This document shows positions 25,829-38,592 of a stretch of DNA of 64,000 nt, piece by piece (position 1 is the stretch's first letter; every line of letters starts with the position of its first letter). A program made the translations under genes and the position numbers. The stretch is taken from contig NZ_CP015839.1 in NCBI RefSeq assembly GCF_001651805.1, positions 4,836,001-4,900,000 of the forward strand, written 5' to 3'. The DNA comes from Marinobacterium aestuarii. Lineage in GTDB: Bacteria > Pseudomonadota > Gammaproteobacteria > Pseudomonadales > Balneatricaceae. Under the pieces are notes generated by a model, which saw nothing but the letters and a program-made list of their open reading frames with translations, had not been told where the DNA came from and ran no database searches.

Positions 25829-27442
25829 CTATGCCAGCTCAAGCAGCATTGAGGCCGGATCCTCGAGGTAGGCTTTCCACAGGTTACTGAAGCGCGCCAT
25901 GGTCGCGCCGTCGAGCACTCTATGGTCGCCCGACCAGCTGATGTTCATGATGCTGCTGGCCACCACCTGGCCTGCTGCATCAAAGCGCGGCAGCGTCTGG
26001 GTTTTACCCAGCGCCACTATCGCCACTTCCGGCTTGTTGACCACCGGCACCATAAAGGTGCCCCCCAGAGCACCTATATTGGAGATGCTGATGGTGCCGC
26101 CCTGCAGGTCATCCTGGCGTAACTTGCCGGTGCGGGCGGCGTCGGTCAGGCGCTGCACCTCACGGGCGATATCAAGAATACTGAGGCGCTCCACCCCCTT
26201 GACGTTGGGCACCAGCAAGCCGATCTTTGAGTCCACCGCCATGCCGATATTGCAGCTCGGCAGATAGTGCAGCTCAGTGCAGTCGTCATTCACCCGCGCA
26301 TTAAGGATGGGAAAGGACTGCACCGCCAGCGCCATCGCCTTCATGATGAAGGGCATCAATGTCAGACGCACGCCCTGCTGTTCGGCCTTGAGCTTCAACT
26401 GGCCGCGCAGTTGCAGCAGCGCACTCATGTCCACTTCATCGCCGTAGGTGAAATGGGGAATACTGGATACCGCCTCCACCATGCGCTTGGCCATGGCTGC
26501 CTGGATACCGCGGATCGGCTCGATACGCACGCTCTTCTCTGTCGCTACAGCCGCAACAGAAGGCTCAGTGCTAACGGCTGCGGTGGCGGCACCTTTAGGA
26601 GCCTGCTCAAGGCTTGCGCGATAACGCTGCACATCCTCCTTCAGAATACGCCCATCCTTGCCACTGCCGGGAACCTGCGCAAGATCAAGGCCGTATTCGC
26701 GGGCCACGCGACGCACCGCAGGCCCTGCCAGTACCTTGCCACCAGGGCGGGAGGCGCTAGCCTGCGGAACAGCCGCCTGGCAGGCTGCGGCCGCAGGGGC
26801 CTTGATCGATGACGCGGGCTTTTTAGCTGGAGCAGCGACCGGAGCGGCGGCCGGTGCGGCTGTTGTAGTGCTGTGGGTATAGGACGGCATAATGGCGAAC
26901 AAAGGGGAGTGCATCTTGGCCATTTCGCCCTGGGCATAATACAGACGCGTCACCCGTCCGGCCCGGGGGGCCGGAATCTGTACCAGCGCCTTGTCCGTCA
27001 TGACATCGGCCACCGGCTGATCTTCCTCGATCAGGTCCCCCTCTTTCACCAGCCACTCCACCAGCTCACATTCAACAATGCCCTCCCCCAGGTCCGGCAG
27101 GATAAAGTCCTCTTCTTTCGCTTCGGCGGCGGCCTGCGCTGCCGGTTGCTCCGCAGCCGCCGGCGCTTGCACCACAGGGGGTTGCGTAATCGGCGCTTGC
27201 TCCTCGGCCAGCTCAACGGCAAACAGGGGCGAGTGAATCCTGGCAATATCGCCCTGCTGATAGAACAAACGCACTACCCGGCCATGAAAGGGTGAGGGTA
27301 TCTGTACCAGCGCCTTGTCGGTCATGACATCGGCCACCGGTTGATCTTCCTCGATCAGGTCGCCTTCCTGGATAAGCCACTCAACCAGCTCGCACTCCAC
27401 GATGCCTTCACCGATATCGGGCAGAATAAAATCTTTGATCAT
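25829..27442 (-). CDS. bkdB: 2-oxoacid dehydrogenase E2 with two lipoyl domains, branched-chain type
   Basis: This dihydrolipoyl acyltransferase core transfers acyl groups to CoA. It has two near-identical lipoyl domains, residues 1-80 and about 115-195, each with the modified Lys in MTDKALVQIP. Ala/Pro-rich linkers, a peripheral subunit-binding domain (AGPAVRRVAREYGLDLAQV, about 245-280) and a catalytic domain with the active-site SGDHRVLDGATMARF follow. Length is 537 residues. Many branched-chain E2 proteins have one lipoyl domain. The ATG at 27,442 has GGAG upstream. No E3 gene follows; a kinase gene does. Confidence 0.9.
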   Translation of the reverse strand: MIKDFILPDIGEGIVECELVEWLIQEGDLIEEDQPVADVMTDKALVQIPSPFHGRVVRLFYQQGDIARIHSPLFAVELAEEQAPITQPPVVQAPAAAEQPAAQAAAEAKEEDFILPDLGEGIVECELVEWLVKEGDLIEEDQPVADVMTDKALVQIPAPRAGRVTRLYYAQGEMAKMHSPLFAIMPSYTHSTTTAAPAAAPVAAPAKKPASSIKAPAAAACQAAVPQASASRPGGKVLAGPAVRRVAREYGLDLAQVPGSGKDGRILKEDVQRYRASLEQAPKGAATAAVSTEPSVAAVATEKSVRIEPIRGIQAAMAKRMVEAVSSIPHFTYGDEVDMSALLQLRGQLKLKAEQQGVRLTLMPFIMKAMALAVQSFPILNARVNDDCTELHYLPSCNIGMAVDSKIGLLVPNVKGVERLSILDIAREVQRLTDAARTGKLRQDDLQGGTISISNIGALGGTFMVPVVNKPEVAIVALGKTQTLPRFDAAGQVVASSIMNISWSGDHRVLDGATMARFSNLWKAYLEDPASMLLELA

Positions 27443-27453
27443 GGAAGACTCCA

Positions 27454-28431
27454 CTAAAAGTTAACGCTGTGCCTGATCGCTTCGAAGAGCTTCAGATGAT
27501 CCGGCAGGTATTCCTTTTCCAGCACCAGCGGGAAAGGCGTATCCAGGCCGGTAACCCGGCTAATGGGCGACTCCAGATAGAGGAAGCATCGCTCCTGAAT
27601 AGTGGCGGCAATCTCCCCGGCAAAGCCTCCCGTCAGCGGCGCTTCGTGACTGATCAGCAGACGGCCGGTTTTCATGACCGACGCAGCCACAGTGTCGGCA
27701 TCCCAGGGCAGAACGCTGCGCAGGTCTATGACCTCGCAGGAAATGCCCTCTTTCTCTGCCAGCTCCGCGGCCTTTTCAATCTGCTCCATCTGAGCCCCCC
27801 AGGCCAGCAGCGTGATGTCCGTGCCTTCTTTCAGTACTTCCGCCTGCCCCAGAGGCAGTTCGTAATCCTCTTCCGGCACCTCGCCCACCGAGGCGCGGTA
27901 GATCCGCTTGGGCTCGAAGAACAACACCGGGTTTGGATCACGGATCGAGGCCAGCAGCAGCCCCTTGGCCTGATGCGGGTTGCGCGGCACTACGATCTTG
28001 AGGCCCGGCGTATGGGCAAAATAGGCTTCAGGCGACTGGGAATGGTAGAGCCCGCCGGCGATGCCGCCGCCGTAGGGCGTACGTATCGTCAGCCCACCGA
28101 CATCGAACAGGTTGCCGGAGCGGTAGCGAAACTTGGCGGCTTCGTTCACGATCTGATCGAAGGCAGGAAATATATAATCGGCAAACTGGATCTCGGCCAC
28201 CGGCACCGATCCCTGGGCCGCCAGGCCGTTGGCAAAGCCGATGATCCCCTGCTCCACCAGGGGTGTATTGAAGCAGCGGGCCCGGCCATATTTCTCCTGC
28301 AAATGGCTGGTGGCGCGGAAAACACCGCCGAATACGCCGACATCCTCGCCAAAACAGATGACTTTGTCGTTGCTCGCCATGGCGATATCCAGGGCGTTAT
28401 TGATCGCCTGCAACAGGTTCATCTCAGCCAT
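27454..28431 (-). CDS. bkdA2: 2-oxoisovalerate dehydrogenase E1 beta subunit
   Basis: With E1 alpha this subunit forms the thiamine-dependent decarboxylase of the branched-chain complex. The 325-residue protein carries [18 protein letters not shown], the block [15 protein letters not shown] and [21 protein letters not shown], typical of BCKDH rather than pyruvate dehydrogenase. Its ATG at 28,431 overlaps the E1 alpha stop by 8 bp, indicating translational coupling. The in-frame region upstream of 28,431 lies inside E1 alpha and is not used. Confidence 0.92.
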   Translation of the reverse strand: MAEMNLLQAINNALDIAMASNDKVICFGEDVGVFGGVFRATSHLQEKYGRARCFNTPLVEQGIIGFANGLAAQGSVPVAEIQFADYIFPAFDQIVNEAAKFRYRSGNLFDVGGLTIRTPYGGGIAGGLYHSQSPEAYFAHTPGLKIVVPRNPHQAKGLLLASIRDPNPVLFFEPKRIYRASVGEVPEEDYELPLGQAEVLKEGTDITLLAWGAQMEQIEKAAELAEKEGISCEVIDLRSVLPWDADTVAASVMKTGRLLISHEAPLTGGFAGEIAATIQERCFLYLESPISRVTGLDTPFPLVLEKEYLPDHLKLFEAIRHSVNF

Positions 28432-29608
28432 GATCAATTCCTCCGGCGCTCTTGGGATAAGCCGCGGGGTATTTGCGGATGTGGGCCTTGAGATTTTCCA
28501 GTTGCTGCCTGAGCAGCGCCGGCGGCTCATCATAGACGTCGGTGATCAAATCCTCGAGCTTCGCCGGTGGCCGCTGCTGTGCGAGTTTCATTGCTGCCAG
28601 CACCTGTTGACGCAGCTCTTCGAGCAGCTGTTTCTCCTGGGCTTCATCCCACCAGTTCTGGGCCAGTAGCCAGTTTTTCATGCGCAGTATCGGGTCCTTG
28701 GCACGCCATTTATCCTCTTCTGCCTTGTTGCGATAGCCGGAGGGATCATCCGAGGAGGAGTGAGCCGCCAGACGGTAGCTCATCGCCTCGACCAGTACCG
28801 GCTCATTCTGTTCCACGGCCAGCTTGCGCGCCTCCTGCATCGCCTTGCAGACTGCCAGCACATCGTTGCCATCCACCCGAATGGACTGCATGCCGTAACC
28901 GACCGCACGTGGCGCTATGCCGTCACCGGCAAACTGTTCGCTGGACGGCGTCGAGATGGCATAGCCGTTGTTGCGGCACAGGAAAATCACCGGCACCTTG
29001 AGCACCGCCGCCATATTCAGGGCCGCATGAAAGTCACCCTCGGACGCGGCACCCTCGCCGAATACTGTAACAGTGCAGCGCTGCTGGCCGGCCAGCTTCT
29101 GGCCGTAGGCGTAGCCGGTCGCCTGGGGAATCTGCGTCGCCAGCGGAGACGAAATGGTCATGTAATGCAGCTCGCGGGAGCCGTAATGGATCGGCATCTG
29201 CCGACCCTTGCCGTAGTCCTGATCATTGCCGAACAGTTGGTTCATGAACTCCTCAATCGAGAAGCCTCTATAGGCCAGCGCGCCCTGTTCGCGGTACTGC
29301 GCCATGATCATGTCGGCATCATCCAGCGCCGCGGCAAACCCGACCGTGGTGGCCTCTTCACCGGTGGATTGCAGATAAAAACTCAACCGCCCCTGGCGCT
29401 GGGCCGCCAGCATGCGTTCATCCAGCACGCGGGTAAATACCATGGCGCGGTAAATCTTCAGGGCCTGGGCCTCGTCCAGATCCGGCACCACGGCACCGGG
29501 AATGATCGAACCATCCTGCTGCAATACCCGATAAATCGGGATCTGCAAGGCATTGCCCGGGGTAAACTCAGGCGCATGAATCACCCGTTCTTGATTATCC
29601 ATAGACAT
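28424..29608 (-). CDS. bkdA1: 2-oxoisovalerate dehydrogenase E1 alpha subunit
   Basis: The 394-residue protein binds thiamine diphosphate through [18 protein letters not shown] and RNNGYAIS. It keeps the loop [16 protein letters not shown], the counterpart of the mitochondrial E1 alpha loop around YRIGHHSTSDDSSAYR whose first Ser is phosphorylated by BCKDH kinase. The [17 protein letters not shown] region after it also matches the mitochondrial protein. Starts at 29,611, 29,608 and 29,602 are possible; 29,608 has GGGA five bases upstream. It heads the operon E1 alpha - E1 beta - E2 - kinase and is divergent from uvrA across 298 bp. Confidence 0.92.
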   Translation of the reverse strand: MSMDNQERVIHAPEFTPGNALQIPIYRVLQQDGSIIPGAVVPDLDEAQALKIYRAMVFTRVLDERMLAAQRQGRLSFYLQSTGEEATTVGFAAALDDADMIMAQYREQGALAYRGFSIEEFMNQLFGNDQDYGKGRQMPIHYGSRELHYMTISSPLATQIPQATGYAYGQKLAGQQRCTVTVFGEGAASEGDFHAALNMAAVLKVPVIFLCRNNGYAISTPSSEQFAGDGIAPRAVGYGMQSIRVDGNDVLAVCKAMQEARKLAVEQNEPVLVEAMSYRLAAHSSSDDPSGYRNKAEEDKWRAKDPILRMKNWLLAQNWWDEAQEKQLLEELRQQVLAAMKLAQQRPPAKLEDLITDVYDEPPALLRQQLENLKAHIRKYPAAYPKSAGGIDHG

Positions 29609-29906
29609 CATAATCCCGTTTATTTTGATGTATTGACGCCGCTGTCGCTCCTGATTCTCTGACCGCGCCCGGTTACTGGCCCTTGCCCGCAGGGCCAAAA
29701 ATGCAACGCCAGCCAGCACAGGCCCACGACTATTGAGCATAGCTGCTATCAGCAATGGCATTTAATCGGCCAGAGAACTAAGGCTAAAAATACAGAGCTG
29801 CCAAAGAACGCCGGGGCGGCTAAACGAATTCAAACGCAGCACCGGTGTTGGCCCGGCGGCGAACGCTATATAATCAACGGCTTTGGTCTCTTCGTCGGGA
29901 AGGTAT

Positions 29907-32756
<2,850 letters not shown>

Positions 32757-32781
32757 TAATAGGACACTGCTGTAGAGGATC

Positions 32782-32864
32782 GTGGGAGCCCGGTCTCTGG
32801 GCGAATCGGCGCAACGCCGCGGGATAATACCCCGAGACAATTTGCCCGTGGTGCGGGCTCCCAC
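32782..32864. repeat. Imperfect long inverted repeat after uvrA
   Basis: GTGGGAGCCCG (32,782-32,792) and CGGGCTCCCAC (32,854-32,864) are perfect 11-bp arms bracketing a GC-rich, partly self-complementary centre. The GTGGGAGC ends are typical of short interspersed repeats in Pseudomonas-like genomes. I see no other full copy in this window. Confidence 0.6.
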
Positions 32865-32903
32865 AAACGTAAGCCCCCACCTGTAAACTATTCATTCGTC
32901 CAC

Positions 32904-32931
32904 AAAAAAACCCGGCCATAGGCCGGGTTTT
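32904..32931 (-). terminator. Intrinsic terminator of the alpha operon
   Basis: On the minus strand the stem CCCGGCC / GGCCGGG with a 3-nt loop is followed by seven T. It lies about 25 bp after the rplQ stop. The plus-strand side also has a short T run, so it may stop uvrA transcripts too. Confidence 0.93.
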
Positions 32932-32953
32932 GTGTTTTGCGCAACTGAAGAGT

Positions 32954-33349
32954 TTAGTCTTCAGCAGACTCGTCGACTGCAGTCAGGCCAGCCGGACGGC
33001 CAACCAGTTCTACGTAAGCCATCGGAGCATTGTCACCAGGACGGAAGCCGCATTTCAGAATGCGAACGTAACCGCCCGGACGAGCGTTGTAGCGCGGACC
33101 CAGCTCGTTAAACAGCTTGCCTACGGCTTCTTTGCTGCGTGTACGAGAGAAAGCCAGGCGGCGGTTAGCCACGCTGTCAATCTTGGACAGGGTGATCAGC
33201 GGCTCAGCAAAGCGGCGAAGTTCTTTCGCCTTCGGCAGAGTAGTCTTGATCAGTTCGTGTTCGAACAAAGACACTGCCATGTTTTTAAACATCGCTTTGC
33301 GGTGCGCACTGGTACGATTAAAATGACGACCAGATTTACGATGACGCAT
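32954..33349 (-). CDS. rplQ: 50S ribosomal protein L17
   Basis: L17 is a large-subunit protein near the exit tunnel. The 131-residue product begins [20 protein letters not shown], diagnostic for L17, with an acidic tail. It is the last gene of the alpha operon, 42 bp after rpoA, with a terminator just beyond. Confidence 0.98.
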   Translation of the reverse strand: MRHRKSGRHFNRTSAHRKAMFKNMAVSLFEHELIKTTLPKAKELRRFAEPLITLSKIDSVANRRLAFSRTRSKEAVGKLFNELGPRYNARPGGYVRILKCGFRPGDNAPMAYVELVGRPAGLTAVDESAED

Positions 33350-33391
33350 TTGTTAAGTCCTTACCAACTTAAGTCAGTTCAACTCGCTGCC

Positions 33392-34396
33392 TTAGGACGC
33401 GACTTTATCGTCGTTCTTAAGGCTGGCAGGTGGCCAGTTCTCAAGACGCATACCCAGAGACAGACCTTTGGATGCCAGCACGTCCTTGATCTCGGTCAGC
33501 GACTTCTTGCCCAAGTTCGGAGTCTTCAGCAGTTCTACTTCGGTTCTCTGAATCAGATCCCCGATGTAGTAGATCTGTTCTGCTTTCAGACAGTTGGCGG
33601 AACGTACAGTCAGCTCCAGGTCATCAACCGGGCGCAACAGAACCGGATCAATCTCCGGCTCGGCTGGCTCGACCTTGGCCTGGTCCGCAGCATCTTCGAG
33701 ATCCACGAATACCGCCAGTTGCTGCTGCAGAATCGTAGCAGCACGACGAATGCACTCTTCCGGATCAATTGTTCCGTTGGACTCGATGTCGATTACGAGC
33801 TTGTCCAGGTCTGTACGCTGCTCGACACGCGCGCTTTCTACTACGTAGGAAACGCGACGTACCGGGCTGTAGGTAGCATCCAGTTGCAGGCGACCGATAG
33901 CACGAGTTTCATCCTCGTCACTGGTACGAGTGTCAGCAGGAACGTAGCCGCGACCGCGGGTTACTTTCAGCTGCATGTTCAGGCTCGCACCTTCGTTCAG
34001 GTGAGCGATCACGTGTTCCGGGTTTGCAATTTCCACATCCTGTGTCAGCTGAATATCTCCAGCAGTCACAGGACCCGGCTCGGACTTGCTCAGGGTCAGG
34101 GTAACTTCTTCACCATTGTAAAGTGCTACCGAAACGCCTTTCAGGTTCAGCAGGATCTCAATAACATCCTCCTGAACGCCCTCAATGGTGCTGTACTCGT
34201 GCAGCACGCCATCGATCTCTACTTCTGTGAAGGCAAAGCCCGGCATAGAAGACAGCAGAATGCGGCGCAGTGCATTACCCAGCGTGTGGCCAAAACCACG
34301 CTCCAGTGGCTCGAGAGTCACTTTAGCGCGAGTTTTGCTGATTTCCTGTACGTCAATGTGACGCGGGCTTAGAAACTCGTTTACAGAACGCTGCAT
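33392..34396 (-). CDS. rpoA: RNA polymerase alpha subunit
   Basis: The 334-residue protein has an N-terminal assembly domain (residues 1 to about 235, with [23 protein letters not shown]-type sequence), a linker and a C-terminal domain. The C-terminal domain contains [20 protein letters not shown], including the Arg that contacts UP elements and activators. It is in the usual place between rpsD and rplQ. Confidence 0.99.
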   Translation of the reverse strand: MQRSVNEFLSPRHIDVQEISKTRAKVTLEPLERGFGHTLGNALRRILLSSMPGFAFTEVEIDGVLHEYSTIEGVQEDVIEILLNLKGVSVALYNGEEVTLTLSKSEPGPVTAGDIQLTQDVEIANPEHVIAHLNEGASLNMQLKVTRGRGYVPADTRTSDEDETRAIGRLQLDATYSPVRRVSYVVESARVEQRTDLDKLVIDIESNGTIDPEECIRRAATILQQQLAVFVDLEDAADQAKVEPAEPEIDPVLLRPVDDLELTVRSANCLKAEQIYYIGDLIQRTEVELLKTPNLGKKSLTEIKDVLASKGLSLGMRLENWPPASLKNDDKVAS

Positions 34397-34422
34397 AGTT
34401 CCACCAATAAAGAGTTCAAGAA

Positions 34423-35043
34423 TTACTTGGAGTACAGCTCGACAATCAAGTGCTCGTTGATGTCGGCAGAAAGTTCGCTACGCTCAGGAACGGTCTTTAA
34501 AGTACCTTCCATTTTGCTTGCGTCCACTTCAACCCACTCAACAGCAGCACGCTGAGAAGCCAGCTCCAGAGCGCTCTTGATACGCAGCTGGTTCTTGGAC
34601 TTCTCGCGAACTGCAACCACGTCACCGGCTTTCACCTGGTACGATGCAATGTTCACTACCTGACCGTTTACAGTGATCTGGCGGTGAGACACGATCTGAC
34701 GGGATTCCGCGCGAGTAGAGCCAAAGCCCATGCGGTACACCACGTTATCAAGACGGCCTTCCAGCAGCTGGAGCAGGTTTTCACCTGTGGAACCAGTGCG
34801 GCGAGCCGCTTCTTTGTAATAGTTGCGGAACTGACGTTCCAGCACGCCGTACATACGACGTACTTTTTGTTTCTCGCGCAGCTGCAGACCGTAGTCGGAC
34901 AGACGTCCCCGGCGCGCGCCGTGCATACCCGGAACAGCTTCTGCTTTGCATTTGCTGTCGAGTGCACGAACGCCGCTTTTCAGGAACAGGTCTGTACCTT
35001 CACGGCGAGACAGCTTGCACTTAGGTCCAAGATATCGGGCCAT
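34423..35043 (-). CDS. rpsD: 30S ribosomal protein S4
   Basis: S4 nucleates 30S assembly. The 206 residues include [20 protein letters not shown] at the start and the S4 RNA-binding domain ([20 protein letters not shown]) in the second half. In E. coli S4 represses translation of the alpha operon through the rpsM leader; a candidate leader hairpin is at 35,850. Confidence 0.99.
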   Translation of the reverse strand: MARYLGPKCKLSRREGTDLFLKSGVRALDSKCKAEAVPGMHGARRGRLSDYGLQLREKQKVRRMYGVLERQFRNYYKEAARRTGSTGENLLQLLEGRLDNVVYRMGFGSTRAESRQIVSHRQITVNGQVVNIASYQVKAGDVVAVREKSKNQLRIKSALELASQRAAVEWVEVDASKMEGTLKTVPERSELSADINEHLIVELYSK

Positions 35044-35058
35044 TTTACCGTCTCCAGT

Positions 35059-35448
35059 TTATACGCGACGTTTCTTCGGAGGACGGCATCCGTTGTGCGG
35101 GATGGGCGTCACGTCCGTGATGTTTGCAATTTTATAGCCACAAGAGTTCAGTGCACGCACTGCTGACTCGCGACCAGGTCCAGGACCTTTGACAAACACG
35201 TCGAGATTTTTCAGACCATACTCAAGAGCCGCCTGACCGGCGCGCTCTGCCGCTACCTGTGCAGCGAACGGCGTGCTCTTGCGCGAACCACGGAAGCCGG
35301 AGCCTCCTGAAGTTGCCCAAGACAGCGCGTTACCCTGACGATCGGTAATGGTGATGATCGTGTTATTGAAAGAGGCATGGATATGCGCGAAGCCATCCAC
35401 TACCGTCTTTTTCACTTTCTTGCGTGTGCGATTACCTGGCTTAGCCAT
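35059..35448 (-). CDS. rpsK: 30S ribosomal protein S11
   Basis: S11 lies on the 30S platform. The 129-residue protein shows [20 protein letters not shown] and the C-terminal [18 protein letters not shown]. It sits between rpsM (25-bp gap) and rpsD (15-bp gap). Confidence 0.99.
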   Translation of the reverse strand: MAKPGNRTRKKVKKTVVDGFAHIHASFNNTIITITDRQGNALSWATSGGSGFRGSRKSTPFAAQVAAERAGQAALEYGLKNLDVFVKGPGPGRESAVRALNSCGYKIANITDVTPIPHNGCRPPKKRRV

Positions 35449-35473
35449 ATCGGAAATTCCTATCGCTTACCAC

Positions 35474-35830
35474 TTACTTACGGATCGGCTTGCGCGGACC
35501 TTTGCGCGTACGCGCGTTGGTCTTGCTGCGCTGACCACGTACCGGCAGATTGCGGCGGTGACGCAGGCCACGGAAGCACCCCAGGTCCATGAGACGTTTA
35601 ATGCTCATGTTGACCTCACGGCGCAGATCACCCTCGACAGACAACTTGGTAACTTCACCACGAACGTTATCAAGCTGCTCTTCTGTCAGATCTGCGATTT
35701 TAGTGCTGTGGGCTATACCAACAGCATCGCAGATCATTTTCGAGGTTGTGCGGCCAATCCCGTAAATGTAAGTAAGAGAAATTACCGCATGCTTATTGTC
35801 AGGAATATTGACGCCAGCTATACGGGCCAT
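35474..35830 (-). CDS. rpsM: 30S ribosomal protein S13
   Basis: S13 contacts tRNA and bridges the subunits. The 118 residues begin [25 protein letters not shown]-like and end in the basic tail [12 protein letters not shown]. It is the first gene of the alpha operon, with its own predicted promoter and a leader hairpin upstream. GGAG lies before the ATG. Confidence 0.98.
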   Translation of the reverse strand: MARIAGVNIPDNKHAVISLTYIYGIGRTTSKMICDAVGIAHSTKIADLTEEQLDNVRGEVTKLSVEGDLRREVNMSIKRLMDLGCFRGLRHRRNLPVRGQRSKTNARTRKGPRKPIRK

Positions 35831-35849
35831 TCAATTTACTCCGTCATAA

Positions 35850-35878
35850 GGCACTCACTAGACTTCTAGGTGAGCGCC
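35850..35878 (-). promoter_or_regulatory. Leader hairpin before rpsM, candidate S4 regulatory site
   Basis: On the minus strand GGCGCTCAC-C-TAGA pairs with TCTA-GTGAGTGCC around a short loop, giving a stem of about 13 pairs with one G-U and one bulge. It lies 20 bp before the rpsM start codon, where E. coli has the S4-binding pseudoknot. The S4 role is inferred from position. Confidence 0.5.
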
Positions 35879-35897
35879 ATAATATTTCTAATACGTT

Positions 35898-35959
35898 CGT
35901 AGAAGGCGCGCAATAGTACACCCTGATCAAAATTAAATCAAGGCCGCTCGCCTTCTACG
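35898..35959. repeat. 11-bp inverted repeat flanking the alpha-operon promoter
   Basis: CGTAGAAGGCG (35,898-35,908) and CGCCTTCTACG (35,949-35,959) are perfect complements separated by 40 bp. The predicted promoter lies wholly between them. The arms could bind a regulator at both ends of the promoter. The leftward transcript probably starts within the 35,898-35,908 arm, so an RNA hairpin of the two arms is not expected from this promoter, though it could form in readthrough mRNA from rpmJ. Confidence 0.6.
35913..35941 (-). promoter_or_regulatory. Predicted sigma-70 promoter of the alpha operon
   Basis: Read leftward, -35 TTGATT (35,936-35,941) and -10 TACTAT (35,913-35,918) are 17 bp apart. 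The start would fall near 35,906, giving a 76-nt leader to rpsM. It lies in the only long gap between rpmJ and rpsM. Confidence 0.7.
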
Positions 35960-35976
35960 CCCTATAGGGCCAGGAA

Positions 35977-36093
35977 TTAACCCTGACGCTGCTTGTGACG
36001 CGGTTCTACCTTGCAGATCACGCGCACGGAACCGTTGCGACGTACGATCTTGCAGTTACGGCAAATCTTTTTAACAGATGCGCGTACTTTCAT
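35977..36093 (-). CDS. rpmJ: 50S ribosomal protein L36
   Basis: The 38-residue protein reads [19 protein letters not shown] and onward to RHKQRQG. It has the zinc ligands Cys11, Cys14, Cys27 and His33, so it is the zinc-binding (C+) form. It lies 21 bp after secY, at the end of the spc operon. Confidence 0.98.
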   Translation of the reverse strand: MKVRASVKKICRNCKIVRRNGSVRVICKVEPRHKQRQG

Positions 36094-36114
36094 GATCCAC
36101 TCCAATTAGCAGTA

Positions 36115-37443
36115 TCAACGCAGGAAGCCTGCGCCACCGCCTTTGAGGTTAGATTTCTTCATCAAGGACTCGTACTGGTGAGACATCAGGTGTGATTGCA
36201 CCTGAGCCATGAAGTCCATGACCACGACTACCACGATCAACAATGAGGTACCGCCGAAGTAGAATGGCACATTCCACGCAACCACCAGGAACTGAGGCAT
36301 CAGAGATACCGCGGTGATGTATAGAGCACCAAACAATGTCAGACGGCCCAGCACAGTATCGATATAGCGTGCGGACTGTTCACCAGGACGAATTCCCGGG
36401 ATAAATGCACCTGATTTTTTCAGGTTGTCTGCCACATCACGGGGATTGAAAACAATCGCCGTATAGAAGTAGCAGAAAAACACGATGCAGATCGCAAACA
36501 GCAGGATATAGAGCGGCTGGCCTGGGCCTAGCGCGAGCGCCATGTCCTGCAACCATTCCATGCCATCAGTCTGTCCAAACCACTGACCAACCGACGCCGG
36601 GAACAGCAGGATGCTGGATGCAAAGATCGGGGGTATAACGCCTGCCATATTCACTTTCAACGGCAGGTGGCTCGACTGCGCTGCATAGACGCGACGGCCC
36701 TGCTGACGCTTTGCATAGTTGATGGTAATGCGGCGTTGGCCACGTTCCATAAACACTACAAAGCCAACAGTCGCCACGGCCATGACCGCGATCGCCAGCA
36801 ACGCCAGGATATTCAAATCCCCCTGACGCGCCGATTCAAAGGACTGACCGATTGCACTGGGCAGACCAGCCACGATACCCGCGAAGATCAGAATCGAGAT
36901 ACCGTTGCCGATACCACGTTCAGTTACCTGCTCTCCGAGCCACATCAGGAAGACTGCACCTGCAACCAGGGTCACGACAGCAACGAAATAGAAGCTGATG
37001 TCACCACTGAACGCCACACCCTGATTCGCCAGGCCTACAGCCATCCCGAACGACTGTATGGTCGCCAGGATCACCGTGCCGTAACGGGTATACTGATTGA
37101 TTTTACGACGACCCGCCTCACCCTCTTTCTTCAACGCTTCGAGCTGGGGGCTCACAACCGTCATCAGCTGCATAATGATAGAGGCAGAGATGTACGGCAT
37201 GATGCCCAGTGCGAGGATACTCATACGCTCCAACGCACCACCCGAGAACATGTTGAAGAGACTGAGAATAGTCCCCTGATTCTGTTCAAACAATGCAGCT
37301 AGACGATCCGGGTTGATACCGGGGACGGGAATATGAGCCCCGATCCGGTACACAATGATCGCCAGCAGCACAAAGCGCAGACGAGACCAAAGTTCGCCCA
37401 AACCGCTTTGCGTGCCCGCCGGTATCTGTCCTTGCTTAGCCAT
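36115..37443 (-). CDS. secY: Preprotein translocase subunit SecY
   Basis: SecY is the channel of the Sec translocon in the inner membrane. The 442 residues form ten membrane segments; [17 protein letters not shown] in the first periplasmic region and the cytoplasmic loop with GGRR-like [17 protein letters not shown] are characteristic. Its start codon abuts the rplO stop. SecE, its partner, is at 63,130. Confidence 0.98.
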   Translation of the reverse strand: MAKQGQIPAGTQSGLGELWSRLRFVLLAIIVYRIGAHIPVPGINPDRLAALFEQNQGTILSLFNMFSGGALERMSILALGIMPYISASIIMQLMTVVSPQLEALKKEGEAGRRKINQYTRYGTVILATIQSFGMAVGLANQGVAFSGDISFYFVAVVTLVAGAVFLMWLGEQVTERGIGNGISILIFAGIVAGLPSAIGQSFESARQGDLNILALLAIAVMAVATVGFVVFMERGQRRITINYAKRQQGRRVYAAQSSHLPLKVNMAGVIPPIFASSILLFPASVGQWFGQTDGMEWLQDMALALGPGQPLYILLFAICIVFFCYFYTAIVFNPRDVADNLKKSGAFIPGIRPGEQSARYIDTVLGRLTLFGALYITAVSLMPQFLVVAWNVPFYFGGTSLLIVVVVVMDFMAQVQSHLMSHQYESLMKKSNLKGGGAGFLR

Positions 37444-37878
37444 TTACGCCTCGACTTTGCCGCCAGCAGCCTCGATCGCAGCTTGTGCACCCTTGGTCAC
37501 TTTCAGACCGGATACAGTTACTGCTTTGCCGATCTCACCAGACAGGATCACTTTAGCCACTTTGATATCGTGGTTAACGAGATCCGCCGCTTTCAGCGCG
37601 GCCAGATCGATTACGTCCGCAACGACTGCATTGAGTTCGTTCAGACGAATCTCGGCAACGTAACGGGCTTTACGGGAGCTAAAGCCGAACTTCGGCAGAC
37701 GACGCTGCAGAGGCATCTGACCGCCTTCAAAACCCGGCTTAACAGAACCGCCTGAGCGGGACTTCTGACCTTTGTGACCACGACCACCGGTTTTGCCAAG
37801 ACCAGAACCGATACCGCGACCTACGCGTTTCGGAGCCTGCTTGGAACCAGCGGCGGGGCTCAGAGTGTTCAGACGCAT
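37444..37878 (-). CDS. rplO: 50S ribosomal protein L15
   Basis: The 144-residue protein has the basic N-terminus with [20 protein letters not shown] and [18 protein letters not shown], typical of L15, which binds 23S rRNA late in assembly. It lies between rpmD and secY. Confidence 0.99.
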   Translation of the reverse strand: MRLNTLSPAAGSKQAPKRVGRGIGSGLGKTGGRGHKGQKSRSGGSVKPGFEGGQMPLQRRLPKFGFSSRKARYVAEIRLNELNAVVADVIDLAALKAADLVNHDIKVAKVILSGEIGKAVTVSGLKVTKGAQAAIEAAGGKVEA

Positions 37879-37892
37879 GTGACGAACTCCTC

Positions 37893-38075
37893 TTACTCGC
37901 CTTCTACACTTAGCATGTAGTTGACTTTGTTGATCATGCCACGGACCGAAGGAGTGTCTTCCACTTCAACGGTGTGACCGATACGGCGCAGGCCGAGACC
38001 TTTTACACACAGCTTGTGCTTCGGCAGAATGCCGATCGGGCTGCGAACCAGAGTTACCTTCAAAGTATTAGCCAT
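37893..38075 (-). CDS. rpmD: 50S ribosomal protein L30
   Basis: The 60-residue protein with [21 protein letters not shown]-like core and [19 protein letters not shown] is L30. It is separated from rpsE by only 5 bp and from rplO by 14 bp. Confidence 0.98.
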   Translation of the reverse strand: MANTLKVTLVRSPIGILPKHKLCVKGLGLRRIGHTVEVEDTPSVRGMINKVNYMLSVEGE

Positions 38076-38080
38076 GTCGA

Positions 38081-38581
38081 TTACCCCAGGATCTCTGCGA
38101 CTGTCTTGCCACGCTTGGCCGCGATGTCGTCCGGTGCGTTCATGCTCTGCAGACCTTTGATGGTCGCGCGAACAACGTTTACCGGATTAGTCGAACCGTA
38201 GCACTTGGCCAAGACGTTATGGACACCAGCCAGTTCCAGTACAGAACGCATGGCGCCGCCGGCGATGATGCCGGTACCGTCAGATGCAGGCTGCATGTAG
38301 ATTCTGGATGCGCCGTGACGAGCGTTGATAGCGTACTGCAAAGTACCGCCATTCAGTTCAACGCTGATCATGTTGCGACGAGCCTGTTCCATAGCTTTCT
38401 GAATCGCGACCGGCACTTCACGCGCCTTGCCACGACCGAAACCTACACGGCCATTGCCGTCACCAACTACACATAGTGCAGTAAAACCGAAGATCCGACC
38501 GCCTTTAACCACTTTCGCGACGCGGTTGACCTGTACCAGTTTTTCCTGGAGATCGCCGTCTTTCTGTTCGTGATTTGCCAT
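38081..38581 (-). CDS. rpsE: 30S ribosomal protein S5
   Basis: S5 affects decoding accuracy. The 166 residues contain the double-stranded RNA-binding block [19 protein letters not shown] and [20 protein letters not shown], then [18 protein letters not shown]. It is in the standard spc position after rplR. Confidence 0.99.
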   Translation of the reverse strand: MANHEQKDGDLQEKLVQVNRVAKVVKGGRIFGFTALCVVGDGNGRVGFGRGKAREVPVAIQKAMEQARRNMISVELNGGTLQYAINARHGASRIYMQPASDGTGIIAGGAMRSVLELAGVHNVLAKCYGSTNPVNVVRATIKGLQSMNAPDDIAAKRGKTVAEILG

Positions 38582-38592
38582 AATCGACCCCC

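Noticed and set aside
29840-29906. LexA (SOS) box before uvrA
   Set aside because: A TATAAT is present, but no CTG-N10-CAG palindrome of SOS type could be read in the region.
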